From Ricordea florida (lineage: Eukaryota; Cnidaria; Anthozoa; Corallimorpharia; Ricordeidae), in NCBI GenBank assembly GCA_949710005.1, contig OX453279.1, positions 16,943,418 to 17,007,417 of the forward strand: a DNA stretch of 64,000 nt, given 5' to 3'. Under the pieces are notes generated by a model. The model did not search any database, had not been told where the DNA came from, and was given only the letters and a program-made list of their open reading frames with translations. Positions 26,102 through 37,700 of this stretch are shown here, one piece after another. The position numbers were made by a program, and so were the translations under genes. Position 1 is the first letter of the stretch; every line of letters begins with the position of its first letter.

Positions 26102-26192
26102 TAAAAACTCTCGGCTCGATTTACTCGGGCTTGCGAGCCACGTGGTCTGACCGGAAGCGACACGATTAGTAACCTCGCTTCGCGAGGAATAA
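23159..26192 (+). repeat. 3-kb repeat, copy 1
   Basis: Begins ACTAGAAATACGACTCCCGC and ends with a hairpin CCTCGC-TTC-GCGAGG-AATAA. Collinear with 26285-29265 at high identity. Contains (ATT)n near 24360-24450, a poly-G run near 24971-24987, two (AT)n blocks near 25990-26100 and CTCGGCTCGATTTACTCGGG near its end. CCTCGCGAAGC near the left end (~23185) is inverted as GCTTCGCGAGG at the right end, so it may be a mobile unit with short inverted termini. No transposase is recognisable. Confidence 0.7.
25551..25865 (-). CDS. Short charged frame inside 3-kb repeat copy 1
   Basis: 104 aa, rich in R, K, Q and E (DDLRDIQERVARDRRRVSS; SSQQRQKLLALEKGKRN). A related frame occurs in copy 2 at about 28690-28980 with small changes. 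No family was recognised; it may be an exon captured by the repeat. Confidence 0.3.
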   Translation of the reverse strand: METDFTRPGSVSQQDDLRDIQERVARDRRRVSSNTVKINTRKARLKAGKEYDSRANNNRHPSSQQRQKLLALEKGKRNSREKDQEFNQVSFEFECVIDRNTEQE

Positions 26193-26284
26193 ACTATTTT
26201 TGGCGGAAAACATAGGAAATTGTCCATGTAACAATCTTTACTTCTGTTTGGTTAAATTGGCGTATCCTCAAAATTCAATTTAGG

Positions 26285-28201
26285 ACTAGAAATACGACTC
26301 CCGCAAAAACCTCGCGAAGCTAGTTTTTGAAGAAGTCACAATGCTTTCATATTTTATTCTTTATTTTTTTTTATATTATATATTTTATTTTTTATATTAG
26401 CGTAATCCCCATTATTTTATTTCTTATGCTGTGTTTGGTACACAATTAGTGACACCTGGTGCAAATTACAAGATCAGTATACCGCTCAACACAGTGCTTA
26501 AAAATTGACCTTCATTTAGCTCTTTCACTGCCACTGAGATTGCACCAGAGGGAATAGAAGTAAAATTATTTATTATCTTGACAGGGAATACAGAGTCGAT
26601 GAAGTATCACAATAATATTCTCTTAACACAAATTGAAAATGATTGTAAATCTTTTGCAGGTGAAATCTTGAAGAGTTGATATGAATGCTTGTGTTTACCA
26701 CGGTGTAAAAACCTGTGTTTTTTTTCTTTAGTTTTATTTTCTTAGTCTCTACTGCTTTGTCTTCTTTGTTGTACATCACTTTTGAACACAATATGTTCTT
26801 ACACAGAGGATGAGCTGAACGCTCCAATTATTTTTTGTTTATGTTTTTTTGGTTATAATTGCATGAGATTCATTGTAAGAAGAATCTTCTGATTAGATAT
26901 TTTATTGTCTACTGCAGTCATTATTTCATTCCCGGGTAACCACAATTGAGAGCATTATGAATAGTGCATGTTTTAATGTGTGTACTCTTTCCAGTTGCAA
27001 TGGTACCCCCAGTGGTAGATAGAAAAATTCCTCTTCCCTCAAAAGAGATGCCATATCAACAAATTGGGGGTAAAACAATTGGATTCTACAAAAGCTTTGA
27101 ATAAAGGTTTGGTAATAGTGAGTGCCCACTGTATAGTATGTGGTTGTGCTATTTTTAGGTCATATCATAAAAACAATACATGTAAGAAAGAGTTATTGAA
27201 ATCTTAATATGTTCAAAAAGATTGCTGCACTACGTACTCCTGTAAAAAAATAATGTGAAATCAACATCAATCAGTCAAAAGTATATACCACATGAAAGTT
27301 TAATTGTGCTGTTACAGAAACAGGCAAAATATCCATACCCAACCATAGAATAGTACATTATTTTGAATATATGAAAATTTCTATTATAAAAACTGCAGAA
27401 GAAAGATTTAATATAAGGACGGTATTTCATCGAAAAAGTCATGGCAGCCAGAGGTATTGAACTGTAACCAATGACATATAGTAACGAGAAGAACTATCAT
27501 TATATTATTATCATTATTATTATCATTACTATTATTATTACTGGTATTGATATTATTATTGTTATATTTTTTATGTTAAACATAATATATTTTTATGGGG
27601 TGGGATTCATGTCTTAATCTTGGTAAAGTTATTGTTACTCTACTACTAAAAGCAATACAAAAATCTTCTTAATAGGCTTTCCATCAGAGGTGGTAGTAAT
27701 CAAAACAGCTCCAAACAATACCATTTCTTCTTAAAGGCTTAGAATCTAGTGCAGTCATTTGTCTAGAAAGTTTGTGTGGAAAATCATTATTGAAAGCATA
27801 GGGCATTTAGGAAACTTGAAACACTTGTTACTACATACAGCACACTTGCAATGAATATATGAGAAAGATCATAAACATTTTGGCATTACAAAATTTATTT
27901 TCTTCTTTATAAAGTTTTTCCAATGTAAAAGGTTAATTGCATGTTGTGGTTGTTATCAAATATTGATATTTGACATAAAAATAAAGTAAACGGCAGAAAG
28001 TAACAAAGTTAATATGTTACGTCTAACTTTGCAAATTAAGGCTTGAATTAACATTTCATTTGTGAAAAAAGGGCAGGGGTTCTAGATAGCAATATTATCA
28101 GGGGGGGGGGGGTCATTGCACTCTAAGGTAAAACTGACCCATTGTGAAAAGGCTATGAAACTTGTCTCTACACAATATTATTGAAACCTTTCAATCAGAG
28201 A

Positions 28202-28234
<33 letters not shown>

Positions 28235-29265
28235 GCAAAGAGAAATACTACTCAGAATTCAGTAATCACATTTGCTTTATTTTAAAATGATCACATTGAT
28301 CACTGATAATATTGCAGAACCAGTACTTTATAGTGACACAGGGTATACATTCTGTTGAAAATGTTTAACATAACTGCTAGATCAAGAAAATTTACAATAT
28401 TTTCACTGTTGCAATGATATCAGATCACATCGTTATAAATGATTGCTATAACAACTGCAACTCTCTGTGTTGGAAATTACTTCAAACTGGAAACGCTATC
28501 GTTTTATTATGAAAAATACCTATTTACATTCTCTTGTAATCTGTTGGTCGTCTTCCGATTCCGGTTTTAGACTAATAGAATTATTTTCCAGAGACATCTC
28601 CAATCGTTGAAGTCGTTCTTACTCGGTGTCCCTTCTAAGTCGTTTTGCTAAATGTAGTACACCAATATATTTCGTTATGTAATCGTTCACTCATGTCCTG
28701 TATTTCTGTCAATAACACATTCAAATTCAAAACTAACTTGATTGAATTCCTGGTCCTTTTCCCTGCTGTTTCGTTTGGCTTTTTCTGGAGCGAGCAGTTG
28801 TTGTCTTGGCTGCGATTTCTGTTGTTATTCTCCCTGCTGTCGTTTCTCTATCCCTGCTTTGAGTCGTGCTTTCCTCGTGTTGATTTTCACGGTATTCGAA
28901 CTTACTCGGCGACGATCTCGTGCTAATATTTCTTGAATATCTTGGAGATCACCTTGCTGGGATGTACTTCCAGGACGAGTGAAATCGGTTTCCACAAAAT
29001 TTACATTACTTTCAAAAAGGCATCACCGAATAATGGCGGAAATTCAGCGTTCTCAAGTGCGTTACTATTGCCAGGTAACCTGGCCTGCGAACGGACACCT
29101 TTAAAATATAGATATATATAAACATATATATAAATATATATATATACATATATAAAAACTCTCGGCTCGATTTACTCGGGCTTGCGAGCCACGTGGTCTG
29201 ACCGGAACCGACACGATTAGTAACCTCGCTACGCTCGGCCTTCGGCCTCGCTTCGCGAGGAATAA
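26285..29265 (+). repeat. 3-kb repeat, copy 2
   Basis: Direct copy of 23159-26192, separated by about 92 bp. Its right end has about 21 extra GC-rich bases (CTCGGCCTTCGGCCTCGCT) forming an additional GGCC-TTC-GGCC hairpin. Microsatellite lengths also differ between copies. Confidence 0.7.
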
Positions 29266-29546
29266 TACATCTAAGCACAGTGATTCATAAGGTTATGTCC
29301 TGTTGTGAATATCCGGTTTCTGAAACGGCACAATAGAGATTATGAAACCGTCACGCAACTAGACTTGGCTCGAACAGCTTCGGAGACGTGTTGAATATTA
29401 TTTTCGTGATCAATGCAGGTTAATCCTCCATCGCGAGCCGTTTTATTTTCTCTGTATATTCAGGAAACGTCATTGTATCAAGGAACAGTAAACAAAACGG
29501 GTTGCAGCAATTCGTTGCACACACCGTGAAAATTTGTTTTATCCTT

Positions 29547-29673
29547 AGGGTCTGAGTTTTCGAGACACCCAGGGGTCTGAGTTTTAAGGGTCTGAGTTTT
29601 AAGGGTCTGAGTTTTCGAGACACCCAGGGGTCTGAGTTTTTAGGGTCTGAGGTCTGAGTTTTCGAGACACCCC
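29547..29673 (+). repeat. Short tandem repeat of AGGGTCTGAGTTTT units
   Basis: Irregular copies of AGGGTCTGAGTTTT, three of them followed by CGAGACACCC. Confidence 0.8.
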
Positions 29674-29751
29674 CTTCTTAGTACATATTAGCTTCGGTGT
29701 GGCCTTGATTAGATTAAATTAAATTAACAATTGTTTATGTTTGTCTGTGAG

Positions 29752-29822
29752 TGTGTGTTTGTGCACGTGCATGTGTGTGCGTGCACGCGCGTGCGCGGGT
29801 GTGTGTGTGTGTGTGTGTGAGA
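29752..29822 (+). repeat. GT/GC microsatellite
   Basis: GTGTGTTTGTGCACGTGCATG-type sequence leading into a pure (GT)n run. Confidence 0.85.
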
Positions 29823-30282
29823 GAGCCCGTGGTCAAAGTTAGCCATCATAAGCCCATATTGTAATTATTATATTAAGACTAGTTTATCCTAAGTTGAGGA
29901 GACCTGATTCCTTACAAGCCTCATGGTTTCTTTCAGGTCTCCTCGCCATTTTACATTTTCCTGCAATCCCATATTTTCCATCTTGCATTGTAAAATGTTG
30001 TATATATAATGGCAAATAAAGAATGAATGAATGAAAGTAGGCAGCTGTTATTTTGATGCCTGCTGACCGTAAGGTTCCAGACCTTTTTTCAAATCTGGTA
30101 AAGTAGGAAAGAGAAGTGTTGGTATAAGTGTTTACTTATATCATGTTTGTCTTTAAACAATATTGTTAATTTGTAATATTTTATGTATATATATTTCTAT
30201 TTTTTTATGTGAAGCTTAGGCCTGGACATGTACAGGCATTCCTTTAAATCACTTAGTTTGGCATGGCTTCTTATTCGTTCAG

Positions 30283-31323
30283 ACATGTGAGAAGTTAGAA
30301 GATGAGAGATTAACCCATTTACAAGAGAAGTTTTCATTGTATGGCTACATGTTGGCTGCGGTGGTTCCTCAACTTCAACAGGTTAAGCCAGTTATAGTCT
30401 GATTGTTATACTGTAGAAACTCACTTTACACAGACACCTGGTTCTGTTGAAGTAATCTGTTAGATACAGACAGCGGTTAACTACCGGTAACTTCAGGCTA
30501 TGATTGTATTGTCTGGATGTGCCTAGTCAGTGAGGAAATGTGTTCATGGAGAGTCACCAGTAACCTAATTATTGTTTCATGTGAACTGCACACAGTATAC
30601 ATCTTACCACTGAGACCTTAACAAAAGTGGCAACAGTTTGAGGTATTGCTCCAACTGTAGGTTGAACTGGAGCGAACCTGTTGTTGCATTTGCAACATTT
30701 GGGAACTATGCCAGCTGGCAAACTTATTTTCGGCTTGCTTTTTTAAATTTATGGTACATGCACCTGTAACATGGTCCCAAGACATTACTAATATGGAAAA
30801 ACGTACTTTAGCGTGAATAAATTACTTTCTAGGGTATCATCTAGCTAGTTGATTTTACCAAGGGGTTGTGCTTTTCATCTGTTAAAATTAGAATTATGAG
30901 AATGTGAAATCAGAGGCTCAGAAGATAATTCCCGCAGAAGATGTTGTTAGTGCAGCTAACACACGAGGTGAACCCAGAGGGCCCTCAGAACAGATCCTTT
31001 ATGACTGCTATGTGAGTAAAGAATTATAAAATAAATTAAGTTTTACTATCACTTTTCGGGATGCACTGTAGCGTAATATCATTTTTACAATGCTTTTCGT
31101 TGAACATGTTAGTAAGGGTAAGACAGGCAGATTTAGTAAAACTAAAACAAGCAGGCTGGTTTAAAAACTATCTCCCTATAACCCTTTCACTCCCAAGAGT
31201 GACTTTACAGATTTTACTCTGTCCAACGCCAGACGATTTTACTCGTCAAATGGAGACCCCTTGGGAGTGAAAGGGTTAAAAACTATCTCCCTATAACCCT
31301 TTCACTCCCAAGAGTGACTTTAC

Positions 31324-31364
<41 letters not shown>

Positions 31365-31438
31365 ATGGAGACCCCTTGGGAGTGAAAGGGTTAAAAACTA
31401 TCTCCCTATAACCCTTTCACTCCCAAGAGTGACTTTAC

Positions 31439-31479
<41 letters not shown>

Positions 31480-31553
31480 ATGGAGACCCCTTGGGAGTGA
31501 AAGGGTTAAAAACTATCTCCCTATAACCCTTTCACTCCCAAGAGTGACTTTAC

Positions 31554-31594
<41 letters not shown>

Positions 31595-31668
31595 ATGGAG
31601 ACCCCTTGGGAGTGAAAGGGTTAAAAACTATCTCCCTATAACCCTTTCACTCCCAAGAGTGACTTTAC

Positions 31669-31709
<41 letters not shown>

Positions 31710-34700
31710 ATGGAGACCCCTTGGGAGTGAAAGGGTTAAGTAACTTTATATCAGAGTTTAAAGGCTTTTACATGGAGGTCCTAAATTGAGAAAGGATTTC
31801 TGATTAATATTAATTTATCATTGCTGGTAGATTAAATTAATACTCCTTCGTCACTAAACCTGTCACGTACTGTACTGAGGGAGTTTAAGGGAGATAGTTT
31901 TTAACCCTTTCACTCCCAATGGGTCTCCATTTGACGAGTAAAATCGTCTCACGTTAGACAGAGTAAAATCTATAAAGTCACTCTTGGGAGTGAAAGGGTT
32001 AAGCTATTTTTTGTTTGATTTTCCTAGCATCTGTTTAATACATGCTATTTATTTGATATGTGAAACTTTAGGAAGAAGATAAGGGGACTTCTATGAACTC
32101 TGATTTCAGAAGAAATGGCCTTAAAACTAAGATACAGTTTTTAACAGAAACACTTGAAATGCAGAAAAAGACAAGGGATGGTAAGATACAGTACATCACT
32201 GTGTATTTAATACTTAATATTCCTTGAACCAGTGTGAGACAGGAAACAGGATGCCAAATGGTGTGCTATAGAAAGTGGACTTGTGTTGTTATCTACTGAA
32301 GAAGGATATGTAGGTTGTAGTGCCAGTTAGAGAATTTGAGCTTATGTTAACACAGGGAGCCCATGGCCAAGCTCCCAATTTGAAAGGGTTTGTATGAAAG
32401 TTAAATTAACAATTTTGTTAATGTATGGTATTTTATGTTGTCCTCTTGATTCTCAGGCCAGTCAAAAGCAATTTCGGTTAAGTAATACTATGTCAGAATT
32501 GTTATTATTCACAATCAGTTTACTTAATTCCTATTGCAATACCGGTGTATGGAGAAACTGTTGAATGCCTTTTTTAGAAACTACTTGACTTTGCAACCTA
32601 ACTTATTCAGTCCGTGGTGGTCAGTGGTCTTGTTTAGGGAGCATACCCCACAGAGTTGCATGTGCTTTGTAGCTCGGTATCAACTTAGTGGCACTGTTTT
32701 AGTGAGGCGTTGTCATCCGTGAGCGGTTTCTGTGTACTCTTTTCGCGTTCTCCTTTGTGGAAACTTATCATCTATTTTCTTGTTCATCCTAGTGTAATGT
32801 TTGAGAGTCCAATTACACAACAACAAAAAAAATGGTTCCCATGACAAACAACAGTCTCTCTTCTGCGTCGTTCATTGAATCTCATCTTCCCCGATTTCAT
32901 CGGTTGTTTTTACTACAGCACCCTCACAGGTGGCTTCCACATGAGTGATGTTTTCACCCAGGCCATGTCAAAGGCTTTCAGTAAATCGTTTCCACAGATC
33001 TTCGCCGCTTTTCGAATCTCCTAATAATGTCCACCATTCTGTGCCATCGCAGATGCACATCCCTTCCACACCAATGACGTGAAGTAGCAATGCACACTAT
33101 TTGGGCCAGTAATAATACAGTAGTTTTCCCAGTGTTTTTTCCTGATAATTTTCCGGTCGTCGGCATGATGGCCGTCAATCACAAGTCCCTTAGGAGACCA
33201 GACTTGTGGTCGTCGGATATCAGGAGAGTGGGAAGTACTGTTTGAAGCTTTTTCGTTCTATATTTTCAAAGAGAAAAACAGAAATGTGTATAATGCTATA
33301 CAGTAAAAAAAAGTATTCGGAACGAGGGACCACAATGTTACAAAACCGCTGCCACCATGTTTCAATTGTTTGATACCATGCTTTGATGGTCATCAAGAAA
33401 GAGTATTTGATTCATCAGAGTAAGCGACATAAGATGGCGGGAGAAAAACTCCTTTTTTAATACAACCAGGCCTTACATTATCACCCAGGTCTCGCACGGT
33501 CATTTTCTCATACCCTGGCCTAACTCAGCTGTCAAAGAGATTGTTACACCTTCCTCCACTGCTCAACCAGGCCTTCGTTGTTTGCCCAGGGTACACCCCG
33601 ATCCCTGTGAAGTTAATAAGTAAATTATCAATGACCAGTTTGCCAACTTGGCTGATTTGTTGTTAGAGGATCTCCGATCACAGGAGTTGGAAACACAGGC
33701 GTTCTGGGATGGTAAGTTGGTGGTCTCACAGGCCAAGTAGTCTTCTGAAGAAATCTATGACATCCTAACTTGGATTGAGACCTTCACAGTCTATACCTGA
33801 ATCTTCTGTACTTCACATCAGACCCTCTGGCAGAACATGCCCAATACAAGCTACTGATTATTCAGACTGTTCCAGAGTTTGAAATAGAAAAAAAATCTGC
33901 CCTGCCATAGTTTTTTTTTTTTTTGCAGGTCAAACAAATTTTCACCTGCCATTTTATTTTTTGACCTGTCATATGAAATATACAAGACATGTTATAAAAT
34001 AAATATACAACAGTCAGACTCTTGAGTCAATGTATCACCTGAGAGTATTAAATAGAGTATAATTTAACAACTACTTAGTAAATAACATCACAGGTTCTTT
34101 GTCATGCATATTATTTGAATCATTTCCTTGCTTAATATGAACACAACTCAATGTCAAGTCTGAGTCATAAGTCTAGGTGTCATTTTATGTAACTTCCTCT
34201 TCTGTAAGAAGTTTTTTGACAGTATTAACAACTTCTGATTGAGGCCATTTTCTCTTTGTTGATCCAGTATCTGAGTCAGTGAGATGCTGGCTTTTTTTCA
34301 TAATTAATATCTACTAGGTCTTCATGATAACAAAAGCTCATTTTCGCTTCTTAGACATACATAATTATATAAAATTCAACATTCAAGCCTTGTTCAAGCT
34401 TTACAAACTGTCAATGCAGAACGCAACAACAGCATGTAGTCTGTTATAATTAAACTTAACTTCACTCGTTGTCAATGTCTTCATTGTTACTAAATATCAC
34501 TGTATCACCACTAAAATTGCTATCTGAATCACAAAAGTCTTCATTGGAATGAAACTTAAACAAAATAACAGCCTGGTCATAAATTTGTGCCATTGACTTT
34601 ATCTCCACTAACTCTTCATCTGTTCTGGCTTTGATAAGCATTTTTGTTTCAGAGAGAACATTTCCAAGCTTCTCAAGGTTGTCAATAAATGTCAAAATTC

Positions 34701-37700
34701 AACTGTGTGTTCCAACGACTCCAATTTGAATTGGGCTGAAATGTGCCACATTAACTTGCCGTAAGTCTATCTTCTTCGTTCGGGAGGGCTTTTTTGCTGT
34801 CGGATGAAACTTCTAATTTCAGCTTTTTGAGAATACCATATTGATCAAAGTCACTGCACAGATGGTTCATGCATTGTATTTGTAAATAAACCAGAGCAAG
34901 ATGGCAATTGACAATTTTTTAATCTGGTAAAACATGTGCCAACCAAAGGACAAATGTCAACATGTATAATAATATGCCGGTACTGTGACGACAGTAAAAA
35001 AAAACAGTACAATTTTGTCTAGTTGGAAACATATTTTATCTAGTTGCTTTCATCTTGACCATACCAATTTCTCTTGTGGCTTGTTTCCAGACCTCTTTCT
35101 CTCAGCTTGGTAAGGACCACTACTCTGCTTCCCCATGTAAGAATTCTATGATGTATGGTTATTTCAGTCCCACAATGAGCATAAGTAATAATCTCTGGGT
35201 GTACTTCTGCTCTCTCCCATCCTGACTGCTCAAGCTCTAGGACATGAGACAGCATGGGATCTCTACAGGACTGCATTCTCAGTTCCTGGTCTGTGACTGG
35301 AAGTGCCTCCATTACAGAATTGTGAAACATTTCTACTTCGCCAGGCTTTTCAGCCATTGCTCTTGGTTGCAATAGACGAGATAAACCATCACAATTGGCA
35401 TGCTGCTTTGTACCTTGGAACTCATAAAAAAGGCAACTAAAAAGTACCAATGTTGTATCCTTGGTGCTACAGTCGCTGGCGCAGTCTTCCTTCATTTGTA
35501 AGTAAGTGTGATGCAGGTCAATGGCACTGAACAATGTTCCTTCACAAAGGCTAGCATAAGTATCATCAATTCAGGGAAGCTGGTACTCATCTACTTCTAA
35601 ATGGGGATTAATTGTCACCTTGTAGTCACCACGCACCCTTGGCACTGCCATCCTTCACTACAGGGGTCTCAATTGGGGCTGCCCACTCACTAGTTGCTAT
35701 CTTTTTGATGACCCCTTCATCCTCAGGCTCTCTCTGTGCCTCATCCACTGCTGGTTTACAAGCTAATGCTATTGGATAGGCTTTCTAAAATTGGGGTTGA
35801 AAACCCTCTTTAAGCTGGATCCGTGCTTGAATATTCTTCATCCAGCCCAGACCTTCAGAGAAAACGCTTCCGTGTTTACTCAAAACTTCTTCCAGGTCAT
35901 ATTCCCTGTCACTTTTTAGTACCCTCTAAGACATTCACCCTAGGATCATTTGTTTGCTGGGTGGCTTCCTTCTTCCCACATGCTCGCTGTGTGTGTCCAA
36001 TTATTCCACACTGATAGCAGCTTTCCTTAATAAATGGGCACTTTTGCAAGTCATGTGATCCTATGCAATGGTAACAAGGTCTAGGCTGCTTACTGCTCTT
36101 GCCCTGAGAACCCCTGCGTGACTTGGGAGAAGCTTAGTCCTCCCCAGATTTGTCACTGTCAAGTTTATTGACTGGTGTACCTGACCCCTGTTGCCCCTGA
36201 AGCACTTGGACGTCTTTGCTAGCTTGCTCTATAGCCAGATACTTGAATTGCAAGATCAAATGAAAGGTCTGCCAATTTACCTTCAAGAACTCAGTAATCA
36301 TCTTCAGTATTGTATGCCGGAAACTAATCAGTCACAAAGGCGCTTGATTCGCATGGCCTCTCCAAACTTGCATTTTGTAGCCAAGTGCTTCAATGTTGCT
36401 ACATGGTGACTAACTGACTCACCGGAATTCCTGGCTCGGTTATCGAACTTGTACCTTGCAGCCAGAGCCGATCTTTCAGGTCTGAGTTGTTCCTGCATTT
36501 GCTGCACAATGACATTGTAAGTAATGGGGTCATCCTTCAGTTGTGCAGGAGCCACCAAATCATTCAACAACTAGCAGGTTTCCACTGGAAGGTTCATCAA
36601 AAGAACAGCTGTTATCTTCCACAACTCTGTTTTTAAGGAAATGAAAGTCCAGCTTTTCGGTATAGGACTTCCAATCCGTTCCCACAACATACTTTATCAC
36701 TTTACAAATAGTTTGACTCGTGATTATGATTGGTGCTTTGTCCAGCGTTTCTTGTGGTGTCTTTCACTTCAAACATGATATGCACCACCAAATCCCTGTT
36801 TACCAGTTGTGCTTGATGGAAATCATCCCAGGGTTTCAAAAGGGGTGGAGTCCTGCTCTAATAATGAGCCAGTGGTGAATCTTATGCAGTCAGGCACTTC
36901 CAAAGATCTGAACATGATGGGACTTCTTCAATTCCTCACTTTACTCGCAGCTTGCCACTCTTTTACATTAAAAGTAAATTCAATTGCTAATAACTTGTCC
37001 CAATTCAGATTTCAGCAGTTTCATCGCCTCGCTCCCTATGCAATTTAAATGCAGTTTAACTAAGTTAACAACAAAGAGCAACCGTTAACTTATTCAGTCC
37101 ATGATGGTCAGCAGTCTGATGCCTGGAGCATGCTCCACAAAGTGTGCTTTGTAGTTGATATCAGCCTAGTGGTGCTGTTTTAGTGAAGCGTGGTCGTTTG
37201 TGAGCTGTTTCTGTGTACTCTCCCCTCCCATTCCTCCCCTTTTTCCACTCCCTGGCAGTGTGACTGGTGCCTTGTCTGTCTTGGTGTGGGGGCCCATGGC
37301 TGCGTTTTGGGGATTTGCCAGTCATGGAGGCGTTTCTCCATCTAGGGGCTGGCTCCCAACAGTGGAAGCTTCTGGATATCTCAGGCTCTCTTCTTTTTAC
37401 AATGCAATTTAAACTACAGACATATCCATTTAATACCAAAAACCCATAAGACAGGAATTGTGTAACAAGCATTTTCAGCTTGTCCAGATTCAGTATTTCC
37501 CAAGCACCATATTTGGAAACTGCTAGTCGCAGTGTTTCAGCTTGTTGGCAGTGTCCTGCTTCTGTGGTGCATCACAAACAACATTCATCTGCAAAAAAAA
37601 ACATGACCTCCACGTTTTGAGCAGACGTGGGTGTTTCATGGTGAGTAAGTTGTACTACCAAAGCCAATTTGATTGATTCATCTCGTTTTCTCAATTTTCC

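Noticed and set aside
31161..31738. CRISPR array or coding minisatellite
   Set aside because: The whole 115-bp unit repeats without variable spacers, and it has stops in all frames over the array.
37161..37472. Minus-strand 103-aa frame
   Set aside because: Overlaps the end of the LTR relic; no domain recognised and composition is repeat-like.
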